In this document: piece after piece, positions 10,550 to 19,452 of the stretch
How the letters are laid out: each line of letters begins with the position of its first letter
How positions within the stretch are numbered: position 1 is the first letter of the stretch
Assembly (NCBI GenBank): GCA_016872795.1
Contig: VGYZ01000011.1
Span: 1 to 62,447 of the forward strand
From: Planctomycetota bacterium
Lineage (GTDB): Bacteria; Planctomycetota; UBA1135; GCA-002686595
Direction: 5' to 3'
DNA length: 62,447 nt
Translations under genes and position numbers: made by a program
The notes under the pieces: model-generated
Databases searched by the model: none
The model's input: the letters and a program-made list of their open reading frames with translations, nothing else
What the model was told of the DNA's origin: nothing

Positions 10550-11716
10550 TCAGCGCACGCTGAGGTGCACGCGGATGTCGTGCTGCGCGAGCTCTTCGAA
10601 GTAGCGCAGGGCGGGGACGCTGACTTCGAGCGGGCGGGCGCCGGGGGCGACGAGGCGGCGGGCTTGCAGGTGCGCGACGAGGGCCGCGGGGAAGGCGGTG
10701 GTGCGCTCCATCGCGGTGAAGCCGGTCTTGGGGTCGTGGCGGTCGAGCAGGTCGTACTGCAGCTCGAGGGGACGACCTGCGTGCGAGCCGCGCACGGAGA
10801 CGCGCAGCAGCACGACATCGCGCACTTCGGGGAAGGCGAGGCGTTGCTCGAAGAGCTCTTGCGTGAGGCGCAATGGCTCGAGTACGGCGCCGTCGCGCGC
10901 GTCGAGTTGCTCGTCCATGAAGCCGAGCTCGAACAGGGTGCGGACCTGCGCCCAGTGGCCGGGGTAGCGAATGGTCTTGTAGTCGAAGGTCTCGAGCCGG
11001 CCCTTCCATGTCTGCGGGCACGTGCTCGTGCCGCCGCTCGTCACGCTGGCCTCGAGCGGGCCGAGCTCCGACGACGCGAACGACTCGAGCTCGGTCAAGG
11101 TCGGCACGCGCACGAGCTTGCCGCCGCGCAGGAACTCGGCCTCTCCGCGGTACTCGTTCCACAGGCCGCGGAAGTTGAACACGAGCTTGTAGCCGAGCGG
11201 GCCGACGGGGCGCTCGGGGAGGCCGCCGCAGCGCACATGCACATGCTGCGCGCGCTCCATCGATGCGATGCCGTGCGCGGCGAGGTGGTTGCCGAGGCCC
11301 GGTGCGAGTCCGCAGTCGGGCACGATGCTGACACCCGCCTTCTTCGCGCGCGCGTGCAGAGCGAGCTCTTTGCGCACGACCGCCGTGTTGCCACCGAGGT
11401 CGAGGAACGAGACATTGCACTCGACCGACCACGCTGCAAGTGACGCATTGAAGCGATACGGCACCGCCGAGAGCGCGACATCCGCGTCGGCGAGCGCCGC
11501 ACGCACATCCGCGCGTCGTGCGACATCGCACTGCCGCGCCTCGAGCTTGCACTTCGTGCGTGGAATCAGCTTGCGCACGCGAGCCACCGCACGGCGTGCC
11601 GACATCTCGTCACTGTCGACGACGCGCACCAACTCCGCGTCGCAGTTCTTCGCAAGGTCGTAGGCCAGCGCCACGCCCTGCCGCCCAGCTCCCAGCACCG
11701 TGTAGCGATGTCCCAT
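10550..11716 (-). CDS. saccharopine dehydrogenase family NAD(P)-dependent oxidoreductase
   Basis: A 388-residue protein with an N-terminal Rossmann fold. The ATG at 11714-11716 is followed at once by YTVLGAGRQGVALAYDLAKN (GxGxxG). Later blocks, NVSFLDLGGN, VSIVPDCGLAPGLGN, MERAQHVHVRCGGLPERP and YKLVFNFRGLWNEY, belong to the saccharopine dehydrogenase / lysine 6-dehydrogenase-like family. The substrate may be a basic amino acid or a carboxynorspermidine-type compound and cannot be fixed from sequence. The frame stays open far upstream on the antisense strand of proS, but this start is the only one that fits the fold. It is divergent from proS with a gap of 120 bp. Confidence 0.85.
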   Translation of the reverse strand: MGHRYTVLGAGRQGVALAYDLAKNCDAELVRVVDSDEMSARRAVARVRKLIPRTKCKLEARQCDVARRADVRAALADADVALSAVPYRFNASLAAWSVECNVSFLDLGGNTAVVRKELALHARAKKAGVSIVPDCGLAPGLGNHLAAHGIASMERAQHVHVRCGGLPERPVGPLGYKLVFNFRGLWNEYRGEAEFLRGGKLVRVPTLTELESFASSELGPLEASVTSGGTSTCPQTWKGRLETFDYKTIRYPGHWAQVRTLFELGFMDEQLDARDGAVLEPLRLTQELFEQRLAFPEVRDVVLLRVSVRGSHAGRPLELQYDLLDRHDPKTGFTAMERTTAFPAALVAHLQARRLVAPGARPLEVSVPALRYFEELAQHDIRVHLSVR

Positions 11717-11836
11717 GTCCCCCACTATCCGCGTCTGGCGGGCGCGGGGCCAGTCCTCTACGCTGCGCGACCTTTCCGCGCACCGGAGGGCCCGAATGGG
11801 CGGGTCCTCGCGGCGCGCAAGACCGAGAAGAACGAC

Positions 11837-13324
11837 ATGTCGGAACAGCACATCACGCCGCGCGCGAAGGACTATGCGCAGTGGTATCAGGATGTCATCG
11901 CCGCCGCGCAGCTCGCCGAGCCCGCCAATGTGGTCCGCGGCTGCATGGTCGTCCGGCCGCACGGCTGGGCGATCTGGGAGAAGCTGCAAGCCGAGCTCGA
12001 CCGGCGCTTCAAGGAGACGGGCCACCAGAACGCGGCCTTTCCGCTGCTGATCCCGCTCTCGTTCCTGCAAAAGGAAGCACAGCACGCGACCGGCTTCGCG
12101 ATGGAGTGCGCGGTGGTCACGCACGCGGGCCTGCGCAACGTCGACGGCAAGATCGAGCTCAAGGGCGAGCTCGAGGAGCCCTATGTCGTGCGCCCGACGA
12201 GCGAGACGATCATCGGACACTTCTTCTCGAAGTGGATCGACAGCTACCGCGATCTGCCGATGCTGCTGAACCAGTGGTGCAATGTCATGCGCTGGGAGCT
12301 GCGCACGCGCCTCTTCCTGCGCACCGGCGAGTTCTGGTGGCAGGAAGGCCACACCGCGCACGCCTCGCACCAAGAAGCGATGGAGGAAGTGATGCGCATG
12401 CTCGATGTGTACCGCGAGGTCTACCACGATGTGCTCGCGGTGCCCGTGATCCGCGGCCGCAAGACCGCGAACGAGCGCTTCGCCGGCGCGCTCGAGACAT
12501 TCTGCGTCGAGGCGATGATGCAGGACGGCAAGTCGCTGCAGGGTGCGACGAGCCACGACCTCGGCCAGAACTTTGGCAAGGCCTTCAATGTGACCTTCCA
12601 GAACAAGGAAGGCGTGCGCGACTTCGTGTGGCAGACCTCGTGGGGCTCGTCCACGCGCATGATCGGCGCGCTGATCATGGCGCACTCCGATGACGGCGGC
12701 CTCGTGCTGCCGCCGAAGCTCGCGCCGATCCACATAGCGATCGTTCCGATCTGGAAGAGCGATGCGGAGAAGGCGCAGGTGCTCGAGGCGAGCGACAAGC
12801 TCGCGCGCGAGCTGCGCGCCGACGGCCTCTCGGTGAAGCTCGACGACCGCGATGCAATGCGCCCCGGCGAGAAGTACTACGAGTGGGAGCGCAAGGGCGT
12901 GCCCGTGCGCCTCGAGGTGGGCCCGCGCGATGTCGCGAGCGGAACGGCGATGGCGAAGACGCGCATCTCCGACGCCAAGGACAAGGTCAAGGTGCCGTTC
13001 GACGACATCGGCGTGCATGTCGGCAAGCTGCTCGACGAGGTGCAGCGCACGCTGTTCCAGCGCGCCCTCGCGTTCCGCCAGTCGAACATGACCACGGTCG
13101 ACGCGTGGAGCGACTTCGAGGCCGTGTTCGCGGACCAAGGCTCGAAGTTCGTGCTGGCCCACTGGGACGGCACGACCGAGACCGAGCTCGCGATCAAGGA
13201 AGCCACCAAGGCCACGATCCGCTGCATCCCGCTGAGCGACGAGGGCCTCGACGACGGCCCCGGGAAGTGCGTCAAGACCGGCAAGCCGAGCGCGCAGCGC
13301 GTGCTGTTCGCGAAGAACTACTAG
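11837..13324 (+). CDS. proS: prolyl-tRNA synthetase, archaeal/eukaryal type
   Basis: Charges tRNA-Pro with proline. The 495-residue protein has class II motifs: PTSETIIGHFFSKWIDSYRD, motif 2 RWELRTRLFLRTGEFWWQEG and motif 3 around GSSTRMIGALIMAHSDDGG. The anticodon-binding domain follows (VPIWKSDAEKAQVLEASDKL). It lacks the editing insertion of the long bacterial ProS and ends in AKNY, with the C-terminal Tyr and zinc-domain-like tail of the type 3 (archaeal/eukaryal) enzymes. Several bacterial phyla use this type (family knowledge). The ATG at 11837 starts at the family N-terminus; upstream in-frame codons are not conserved-looking. Confidence 0.95.
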   Translation: MSEQHITPRAKDYAQWYQDVIAAAQLAEPANVVRGCMVVRPHGWAIWEKLQAELDRRFKETGHQNAAFPLLIPLSFLQKEAQHATGFAMECAVVTHAGLRNVDGKIELKGELEEPYVVRPTSETIIGHFFSKWIDSYRDLPMLLNQWCNVMRWELRTRLFLRTGEFWWQEGHTAHASHQEAMEEVMRMLDVYREVYHDVLAVPVIRGRKTANERFAGALETFCVEAMMQDGKSLQGATSHDLGQNFGKAFNVTFQNKEGVRDFVWQTSWGSSTRMIGALIMAHSDDGGLVLPPKLAPIHIAIVPIWKSDAEKAQVLEASDKLARELRADGLSVKLDDRDAMRPGEKYYEWERKGVPVRLEVGPRDVASGTAMAKTRISDAKDKVKVPFDDIGVHVGKLLDEVQRTLFQRALAFRQSNMTTVDAWSDFEAVFADQGSKFVLAHWDGTTETELAIKEATKATIRCIPLSDEGLDDGPGKCVKTGKPSAQRVLFAKNY

Positions 13325-13344
13325 CGCACACAACGACCGTTGCA

Positions 13345-13382
13345 GCGGGGCCGTGCGGCGCGCCAGCGTCGCACGGCCCCGC
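13345..13382. terminator. bidirectional terminator between convergent proS and the cardiolipin synthase gene
   Basis: A perfect 12-bp inverted repeat (GCGGGGCCGTGC and its complement, 13345-13356 and 13371-13382) with a 14-nt loop fills the 70-bp gap between two convergent genes. Its position and strength suggest a terminator serving both strands. Confidence 0.7.
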
Positions 13383-13394
13383 GCGCTCGCGAGG

Positions 13395-14711
13395 CTAGAG
13401 CCACCACGAGAAGAGGTGCGAGAGCTCCTCGCGCAGGCGGGCGTGCCACGAGCGCTTGCGCCACGCAACGAGCTCGACGCGCTCGGAACTCGCCAGATCC
13501 CGCTCGAACTGCGCGTCGAGAGTCGCCGCGAAGTCGCGGTCGAGCACCTGCACTCCCGCCTCGAGGTTGTGGCGGAACGAGCGGTGGTCGAGGTTGAAGG
13601 AACCGACCGTCGCCCACTCACCGTCGATGACGGCCGCCTTCGCGTGCATCATCGGTCCGACGAACTCGTGAATCTCGACGCCGGCGACGAGCAGCTCGTC
13701 GTACACATAGCGGCTCGCGTGGTAGACGATGCGAACATCGGAGTCTTTCGGCACGATCACCTGCACGCGCACGCCGCGCTCCGCCGCCCGACTCAAGGCG
13801 CGGCGCAGGTCTGTATCTGGCAGGAAATAGGCGTTGGCGATGCGCACGCTGGCGCGCGCCGCCTGAATCGCATGCAAGTACGCGGTACGCATCGATGTGC
13901 GCCGCACATTGCGGAAGCGCCCCTTCATCGCGTCCCACTCGACATTCGCGCACACTTCGAGCATCACGGGCGCGTGCACGCAGACCGGCCTCGCGCTGCC
14001 CCGCATCGGGACGGCACCGCTGCGATTCCAGGCGCCGCGAAACGCGTTGCCAAGCTCGACGGCGGCCGGCCCCTCGACGCGCACATGCAGGTCGTGCCAG
14101 CCGCGCACGGATTGACCCTCGACTTCGCGATCCATGTATTCGTCACCGATGTTGGTGCCGCCGACGAACGCGATACGGCTGTCGACGACGAGGATCTTCT
14201 GGTGATTGCGGCGATGAAAGCCCCAGAAGTCCGGAGAGAACGGGGAAGGCGGGCGCGGCTTGTGTCCGCGCGCGCGCTTGTAGCTCGCATGCAGCTTTTG
14301 AAGCGTCGCCTGCAGTCGACGGCGCGCGGGAAGAATCGGGCGGTAGATGTGGACCGTGACTCCCGCGTTGACGAGGCGCATCAGAAACGCGTCGGATACA
14401 CTCCCGTAGGAGCCGACAGCATCGAACATGAGACTCACTTCGATGGCACCGCCCTTTGCGGCGGCGCGCTCCTCGAGCGCTTTGGCGAAGCGTTCGCCGG
14501 TCGTGTCGGAGTGCAGGATGTAGGTCGTGAACTGAATGCTCTGCTCGGCGGACGCGATCGCCGCGAGCATCGCGGCGTAGGTCGCTTCGCCGCCGACGAG
14601 CAGCTCCACGCGATTTCCGCCGCACAGCCGCTCGGAGCGCCGGACATAACCCGCCGAGCCCGCGGGTCGACGCAGGAAAGCGCGCAGGGAATGGCCGACG
14701 CGGGGACTCAC
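13395..14711 (-). CDS. cardiolipin synthase-like phospholipase D family protein (ClsB type)
   Basis: A 438-residue protein with two phospholipase D half-sites: HQKILVVD with GGTNIGDEYM, and HAKAAVID with GSFNLDHRSF, both HxKxxxxD. There are no N-terminal membrane helices, as in the ClsB class that joins phosphatidylglycerol molecules at the membrane surface (family knowledge). The spacing of the two sites, the NAYFLPD block between them and the length fit cardiolipin synthases better than nucleases or other PLD proteins. It converges with proS across a shared terminator and is divergent from the pirin gene. Confidence 0.88.
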   Translation of the reverse strand: MSPRVGHSLRAFLRRPAGSAGYVRRSERLCGGNRVELLVGGEATYAAMLAAIASAEQSIQFTTYILHSDTTGERFAKALEERAAAKGGAIEVSLMFDAVGSYGSVSDAFLMRLVNAGVTVHIYRPILPARRRLQATLQKLHASYKRARGHKPRPPSPFSPDFWGFHRRNHQKILVVDSRIAFVGGTNIGDEYMDREVEGQSVRGWHDLHVRVEGPAAVELGNAFRGAWNRSGAVPMRGSARPVCVHAPVMLEVCANVEWDAMKGRFRNVRRTSMRTAYLHAIQAARASVRIANAYFLPDTDLRRALSRAAERGVRVQVIVPKDSDVRIVYHASRYVYDELLVAGVEIHEFVGPMMHAKAAVIDGEWATVGSFNLDHRSFRHNLEAGVQVLDRDFAATLDAQFERDLASSERVELVAWRKRSWHARLREELSHLFSWWL

Positions 14712-14768
14712 GACATCGTGGGCTTAGCCAATGCGCTCTCCTCACTCAAGGCGTAGCTTCTGTATCCC

Positions 14769-15467
14769 ATGATCACCGTTCGCAAGTCCATCGATCGCGG
14801 CAGCGCCAACTACGGCTGGCTCGACACGCGCTACACCTTCTCGTTCGCCGATTTCCACGACCCGGCGCACATGGGGTTCCGCGCCCTGCGAGTGATCAAC
14901 GAGGATGTGGTCGCGCCCGGCGGAGGCTTCCCGACGCACGGGCACCGCGACATGGAGATCGTGACATATGTGCTCGCGGGGGCGATCGAGCACAAGGACA
15001 GCCTCGGCACCGGTGCGATCCTCAAGCCCGGGGAATTGCAGCGCATGAGCGCGGGGCGCGGTGTGCAACACAGCGAGTTCAACCCGTCGCGCACGGAGCC
15101 GCTGCACCTGCTGCAGATCTGGCTCCTGCCGGAGAAGAGCGGCCTGGCACCTGAGTACGAGCAGAAGGCCTTCGCGGACCAGGGGCGGCGCAACAAGCTC
15201 GGCCTGCTCGCGGCGCGCGGGGCGCGCGACGGCGCGCTCGACATCCACCAGGATGTCGCGATCTACGGCACGCTGCTCGACAAGGATGCGCGGGTCGCGC
15301 ACGAGCTCGGGAAGAATCGGCACGCGTGGCTGCAGCTCGCGCGCGGCAAGGTGAAGCTCAACGGGGTCGAGCTCGCGGCGGGCGACGGCGCGGCGGTCAG
15401 CGACGAGGCGAAGCTCGAGATCGCGGCCAGCGAGCCGGCCGAGTTCCTGCTGTTCGACCTTGCGTGA
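14769..15467 (+). CDS. pirin family protein (YhaK/quercetinase-like bicupin)
   Basis: A 232-residue bicupin. Residues 1-25 contain SANYGWLDTRYTFSFADF. The metal site of the N-terminal cupin reads FPTHGHRDMEIVTYVLAG, with RGVQHSEFN later, giving the His/His/Glu/His set of pirins. Then come LLQIWLLPEKSGLAPEYEQK and the degenerate C-terminal cupin. E. coli homologues can act as quercetin 2,3-dioxygenases, but most family members have no known physiological substrate. It ends 9 nt before the convergent MOSC gene. Confidence 0.92.
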   Translation: MITVRKSIDRGSANYGWLDTRYTFSFADFHDPAHMGFRALRVINEDVVAPGGGFPTHGHRDMEIVTYVLAGAIEHKDSLGTGAILKPGELQRMSAGRGVQHSEFNPSRTEPLHLLQIWLLPEKSGLAPEYEQKAFADQGRRNKLGLLAARGARDGALDIHQDVAIYGTLLDKDARVAHELGKNRHAWLQLARGKVKLNGVELAAGDGAAVSDEAKLEIAASEPAEFLLFDLA

Positions 15468-15476
15468 CGATCGGCG

Positions 15477-16022
15477 TCACGCGCCGGGTGCGGGCCGCGC
15501 GACGCGAATGCGATCGCCGACATTCAACGCGCCTTCGCGCACGACATTGCACAGCACGCCGCGAGCGCGCTTGCCGGCGCGGAAGGCGCGGGCGACGCGC
15601 TTGGCGTGCAGCTCGCCGAAGCGCGCGATGAAGCTCTTGCAGGGCCGGTGCGGATAGGCCGTCACGATCAGGACCGCGGTGCCGATCTCGAGCAGCGTGC
15701 CCGGCGGGAGGTTGGCCTCGGACAGGTCGAGGTCGACCTGCAAGTTGTCGCCAGTGAGTGGGGTGCGGCCCTCGTCCCCGTCCGCGACAGCGCGCGCGAC
15801 ATGAATGTTGATCAGCGAGACCTCGCTCTCGGGCGCACTGTGGATGTGGACGGACCAGCTATCGCCCGTGACACCCTTGCCGACGCGAACCTCGATCGAG
15901 TCCGGCGTCGCGCGCTCGCCAGATCCGGTGCGCACCACGCAGCGCACGACATGTCCATCGTCCTGCGGTGAGCGCGGCAGCGCCTCGTACCATGCATCGA
16001 GCTCCTGCGTCGGATCGATCAT
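15477..16022 (-). CDS. MOSC domain-containing protein
   Basis: A 181-residue protein consisting of one MOSC (molybdenum cofactor sulfurase C-terminal) domain, with VGKGVTGDSWSVH, LTGDNLQVDLDLSEANLPPG and PCKSFIARFG (the conserved Cys region) and GVLCNVVREG. MOSC domains carry sulfur for metal-sulfur clusters or molybdenum cofactor maturation (family knowledge). Single-domain forms of this kind are poorly characterised. I chose the start at 16022 (MIDPTQEL); an ORF extension of 17 residues to 16073 is Arg-rich and unlikely. Confidence 0.85.
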   Translation of the reverse strand: MIDPTQELDAWYEALPRSPQDDGHVVRCVVRTGSGERATPDSIEVRVGKGVTGDSWSVHIHSAPESEVSLINIHVARAVADGDEGRTPLTGDNLQVDLDLSEANLPPGTLLEIGTAVLIVTAYPHRPCKSFIARFGELHAKRVARAFRAGKRARGVLCNVVREGALNVGDRIRVARPAPGA

Positions 16023-16101
16023 CGCAGCGCGAGCATAGCGCCGCATCGAAAGCGCGCTCTCGCATCGGACCACGAGAGTGCGCTAGAGTCTCCTCCACCG
16101 C

Positions 16102-17079
16102 ATGCGAATCACCGTCCTGATCGACCAGTGGTCCGATAAGCTCGAGGATCATGACCCTGTAGCCGACCAGGTGACCGCCGCGCTGCTCGAGGGCGAGCAC
16201 GAGGTCTCCTATGTCGGCGTTCACGGAGACCTGCGCAAGCTCGTCGACAACCTCGAGCGCTCCAAGACCGAGCTCGTCTTCAACCTGAGCGAGAGCTTCC
16301 GCGACCACCTCTTCGGCGCCGTCGGCATCGTCGGCGTGCTCGACCTGCTCGAGCTCAAGTACACCGGCGGTGGTCCCGGCGAGTTCTACATGCAGCAGGA
16401 CAAGGCGCTGACGAAGAAGCTGCTTGCCTTCGACAAGATCAAGTACCCGGAGTTCGCGGTGTTCTCGCAGGATTCGGACTTCGAGACCGGCGGCAACCTG
16501 CGCATGCCGCTGTTCGTGAAGCCGCTGCGACAGGACTCGTCGATCGGCATCGGCAAGGACGCGCTCGTGGACAACTTCCGCGACATGATGAAACGCATCC
16601 TCGCGATCCACGACAAGATCAACGACGCGGCGCTGGTCGAGGAATACATCGACGGCCGCGAGATCTATGTCGGCGTGCTCGGCAACTCGATGCCGACGGC
16701 GTTCCCGCCGATCGAGATCGATTTCTCCGGCCTGCCGGAAGGCGCGCCCAAGATCATGTCGAGCCGCGCGAAGTGGAATACGCGCAGCGCCGAGTACAAG
16801 GGCACCAAGGCCGTGCTGGCGGATCTGCCCGACGAGCTCAAGGCGCGCCTGCAGAAGGTCGCCCTCGACGCCTACCGCGCCCTGCGCGTGCGCGACTACG
16901 GCCGCGTCGACATGCGTCTCACGCCCTCGGGCGACATCTATGTGCTCGAGGTCAACGCCAGCTGCTACCTCGAGAAGGACAGCGAGTTCGCCACCTCCGC
17001 GCGCGTCAACGGCATGAGCTATGTCCAGCTCATCAACGAGATCGTCGACCTCGCCGTCGAACGCCACGGCATCCGCTGA
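16102..17079 (+). CDS. D-alanine-D-alanine ligase family ATP-grasp enzyme
   Basis: A 325-residue ATP-grasp protein. The N-terminal part has VFNLSESF and VGIVGVLDLLELKYTGGGP. The ATP-grasp region has MPLFVKPLRQDSSIGIGKDA and VEEYIDGREIYVGVLGN. The metal-binding end DYGRVDMRLTPSGDIYVLEV carries NASCYLEKDSEFA, where classical Ddl has NxxPG. The NASCYLE ending is a deviation from true Ddl and suggests another dipeptide or amino acid ligation. It converges with a metallopeptidase gene 21 nt away. The role could be peptidoglycan precursor synthesis or a peptide-like metabolite. Confidence 0.8.
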   Translation: MRITVLIDQWSDKLEDHDPVADQVTAALLEGEHEVSYVGVHGDLRKLVDNLERSKTELVFNLSESFRDHLFGAVGIVGVLDLLELKYTGGGPGEFYMQQDKALTKKLLAFDKIKYPEFAVFSQDSDFETGGNLRMPLFVKPLRQDSSIGIGKDALVDNFRDMMKRILAIHDKINDAALVEEYIDGREIYVGVLGNSMPTAFPPIEIDFSGLPEGAPKIMSSRAKWNTRSAEYKGTKAVLADLPDELKARLQKVALDAYRALRVRDYGRVDMRLTPSGDIYVLEVNASCYLEKDSEFATSARVNGMSYVQLINEIVDLAVERHGIR

Positions 17080-17100
17080 CCGCACGCCTGCGTGCCGCCG

Positions 17101-18114
17101 TCAGGGCAGGTAGCTGCCCTGGTGGACATGGTTCATGCCCAGCGCGGCCACGAAGGTGGTGAGCGCGAGGGTGGCTTCGCGCTCGCGGGTGGGGTCGAGG
17201 GTGAGAGCGAGGTCGTCGGAGCGCTGGGCGAGGTGGCGGACGAGGGCGCGGGTGCGCTCGGGAAAGTGGCCGGTCCAGCGGTACACATAGGCCATCAGCT
17301 CGCGCTCGAGGGAGCGCACGAGCTTCGAGGCGCTCTGGCCCTCGCGGCCGGGCTCGGGGGCGAGCTCCTCGAAGATCGAGCGCAGCGCGCCGTCGAGCCC
17401 GTGCGGGAACTCGTTCTCGGGCTGGGCCATGCGCCCGTAGTACTCCTCGAGCGAGAAGCCGAGCTCCGCAACATCCTCCTCGGTGGTGGCCTCGACGACC
17501 AGCGGCTCGCGCGTGCGCAGCTCCCCCATCACGCGCTCGCAGTACTCGAGCTTGGCGAGCGCCTGCGGCTGGTCGGAATACTCATCGCGCCAGTCGTGGC
17601 CGGGCAGCATCCACACCGCGAATGTCTCGGCCCAGTCCTCGTCGGGATGCTTCTGCGCGTACCAGCCGGGCAGGTGCCGCACATAGCGGCGACTGAACGG
17701 CGACGGCCGGTAGTCCTCGAGGTAGGGCTGCGTGATCGGGCCGAAGAGCCGTACCCACTCGCCGTCGTCGTAGAGCTTGTAGGCGTAGTTGATCACATGG
17801 CCGAGCTCGTGACGCAGGTAGCGCAGCACATCCTGCTTGCCGCTGCCCTCGAGCATCAGGCCCTTCCTCGCGTGCAGGTCCTTGAGCGGATCCTCGGCTA
17901 GATAGAACGGGATCGCGATCGCGATCGTGCCAGTTACGACGCCCCACTCGGTCGACAGGTACAGACGCGGCCGCACCTTCAGGCCGAGGGCATCGACCTC
18001 GCGCTGGAACTCGGCCACGACCGGCTCGAGCGGCGTGCCGTCGATCTTGAGCCCGAGGTCGCGGATCGGCCGGTTCGACCAGTTGTGCTCGCGGAAGCGG
18101 TCGTCGCTCGCCAT
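17101..18114 (-). CDS. putative zinc-binding metallopeptidase
   Basis: A 337-residue protein with a gluzincin-like zinc site: HELGH at residues 102-106 and, about 55 residues later, DEDWAETFAVWM with Glu163 as the likely third ligand. The surrounding YLRHELGHVINYAYKLYDD and PFSRRYVRHLPGWYAQKHP resemble a family of predicted bacterial metallopeptidases without known substrate. No signal peptide is visible, so it is probably cytoplasmic. It lies 6 nt downstream of the TrpD2-like gene on the same strand and converges with the ATP-grasp gene. Confidence 0.75.
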   Translation of the reverse strand: MASDDRFREHNWSNRPIRDLGLKIDGTPLEPVVAEFQREVDALGLKVRPRLYLSTEWGVVTGTIAIAIPFYLAEDPLKDLHARKGLMLEGSGKQDVLRYLRHELGHVINYAYKLYDDGEWVRLFGPITQPYLEDYRPSPFSRRYVRHLPGWYAQKHPDEDWAETFAVWMLPGHDWRDEYSDQPQALAKLEYCERVMGELRTREPLVVEATTEEDVAELGFSLEEYYGRMAQPENEFPHGLDGALRSIFEELAPEPGREGQSASKLVRSLERELMAYVYRWTGHFPERTRALVRHLAQRSDDLALTLDPTREREATLALTTFVAALGMNHVHQGSYLP

Positions 18115-18120
18115 CGTGCG

Positions 18121-19185
18121 TCAGGCGAGCTCGCGTAGCTGCGTGAGCACGCGCCGCGCGGCGCCGGAATCGAGGGCCTCGGATGCGGCCGACACGCCAT
18201 CGGCCAGCGTCGGGGCGCGCCCGGCCGCTCGGAGCATGAGCGCCGCCGCGAGCAACGCGGCACAGCGCGCGGGGCCTAACTCGCCCGCGAGCACCTGAGA
18301 TGTGAGAGCGCCCGCCGCCGCGACGAGCGTCTTGTTGTCGCCCGTGCCGTAGCCCTCCTCCGGCGGCCCGAACATCGGCAGCTCCGGCTCGCTCTCGCAG
18401 TCGAGGCCGAGGTCCGCGGGCTCGATCGAGAGCGGCACCTGGAAGCCTTCGGCCAGCTCGATGCCGCGCGTCTTGCGCCGCACCGACGGAACGACGCCGC
18501 CTTCCGGCCCCTGCACGGCGATCGCGCGCGGGTGGCCGAGCGCGGCGAGCACCTCGACCGCTGTGCCGAGCACCGGTCCCTGCTGGGCGCCGATCACGAT
18601 CGAGCACTTGGGCGGCGCGATGAGCTTCTCGACCGTGGCGAGCGGGGTGCGCACGCCGATCTCGGCGCGCACGCGCCTCAGTCCCATCAGCCCGGGCAGG
18701 AGACCCGACGCGGACACGGCCGCGAAGCGCGTCTTCTCGACCCACATCTGCGCCTCGGCGGCGTCCCATGTCATCTCCACGCCGAGTTGCTCGAGCACGC
18801 TCGCGCCCGTGAGGCCGCGCTTGGGCGGCACGCAACGATCGGTCACGAGCAGCACATGCGCGCCGGCCGCGGCCGCGATCAAGCAGCCCGCCACGTCGAG
18901 CGGCGGAAACGAATCCGACCCGTCGAGCGGCGCCGAGACGCACACGAGCTCCTCCATGCCGACGCAGGGCAGGGTGGCGTGGTCGCGGGCCGCCTTGGCG
19001 AAGGCCGCGAGCTCCTCGACCGTCACGCCCTTCCAGCGCAGAGCGATCAGGAAGGCCCCGACTTGGATCTCGCTCTGGGTGCCCGAGACGATCAACTCGA
19101 AGGCTCGGTAGGCCTCGTCCCGCGTCAAGTTGCGGCCATCGCGCTTGGCGGAGCCAAGCAGTCGCAGGAGATCGCGAAGGAGCAT
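18121..19185 (-). CDS. TrpD2-like protein, glycosyltransferase family 3 / anthranilate phosphoribosyltransferase fold
   Basis: A 354-residue protein with the all-alpha N-terminal domain (DLLRLLGSAKRDGRNLTRDE and QVGAFLIALRWKGVTVEELA) and nucleoside phosphorylase-like fold of TrpD. The catalytic PRPP loops of true TrpD (GTGGD and KHGN motifs) are not recognisable: the sites read DGSDSFPPLDVAG and LLVTDRCVPPKRGLTGA. This fits the TrpD2/YbiB subfamily, whose E. coli member binds nucleic acids rather than making tryptophan (family knowledge). No other trp gene is nearby. I chose the ATG at 19185; the frame is open to 19284 but that extension does not look conserved. Confidence 0.75.
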   Translation of the reverse strand: MLLRDLLRLLGSAKRDGRNLTRDEAYRAFELIVSGTQSEIQVGAFLIALRWKGVTVEELAAFAKAARDHATLPCVGMEELVCVSAPLDGSDSFPPLDVAGCLIAAAAGAHVLLVTDRCVPPKRGLTGASVLEQLGVEMTWDAAEAQMWVEKTRFAAVSASGLLPGLMGLRRVRAEIGVRTPLATVEKLIAPPKCSIVIGAQQGPVLGTAVEVLAALGHPRAIAVQGPEGGVVPSVRRKTRGIELAEGFQVPLSIEPADLGLDCESEPELPMFGPPEEGYGTGDNKTLVAAAGALTSQVLAGELGPARCAALLAAALMLRAAGRAPTLADGVSAASEALDSGAARRVLTQLRELA

Positions 19186-19285
19186 GGGCAGAGCGGCGTG
19201 CGGGCAGGGGTCGCGGCCGGTCCGGCGGGATCCGGCCCCATCCGAGAGGACAGGGTACCCTACCGGCACAGGCGCGGCCGACATT

Positions 19286-19299
19286 GGGCCCGCGGGCCC
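19286..19299 (-). terminator. GC palindrome downstream of the amidohydrolase operon
   Basis: A perfect 14-bp palindrome GGGCCCGCGGGCCC lies about 155 nt past the stop of A1, the last gene of the ten-gene operon. It can fold into a short GC hairpin. The rest of the 267-bp gap (19186-19452) shows nothing recognisable. Function as a terminator is a guess from position. Confidence 0.3.
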
Positions 19300-19452
19300 G
19301 GCCCGACGCGCTTGGAGCAGGCGTTAGGCCGATGTCGGGGCAGCCTGTTGAAAGTGACGCAAGAGCCTGCGCCGCAAGGACTTGCGACGCGGGCTCGATG
19401 TGGAAAAGTGGTGGGCCGAGTCGGGGCGAGCGGTGCGCAGCCCGCCCTCGGC

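Noticed and set aside
10550-13621. A minus-strand reading frame of more than 1000 codons that spans the saccharopine-dehydrogenase-like gene and the antisense of proS
   Set aside because: Only the part from 11716 downward has the fold. The rest is the complementary frame of proS, which is kept open by high GC third positions.
16102-17079. Naming the ATP-grasp gene ddl
   Set aside because: The product-binding end differs from true D-Ala-D-Ala ligases, so only the family is claimed.
17080-17100. Small inverted repeat GCACGC/GCGTGC between the convergent ligase and peptidase genes as terminator
   Set aside because: The stem is only 6 bp with a 2-nt loop; too weak to annotate.
18121-19185. Assignment as anthranilate phosphoribosyltransferase of tryptophan synthesis
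   Set aside because: The PRPP-binding motifs are missing and no trp genes are nearby, so a TrpD2/YbiB-like role is preferred.
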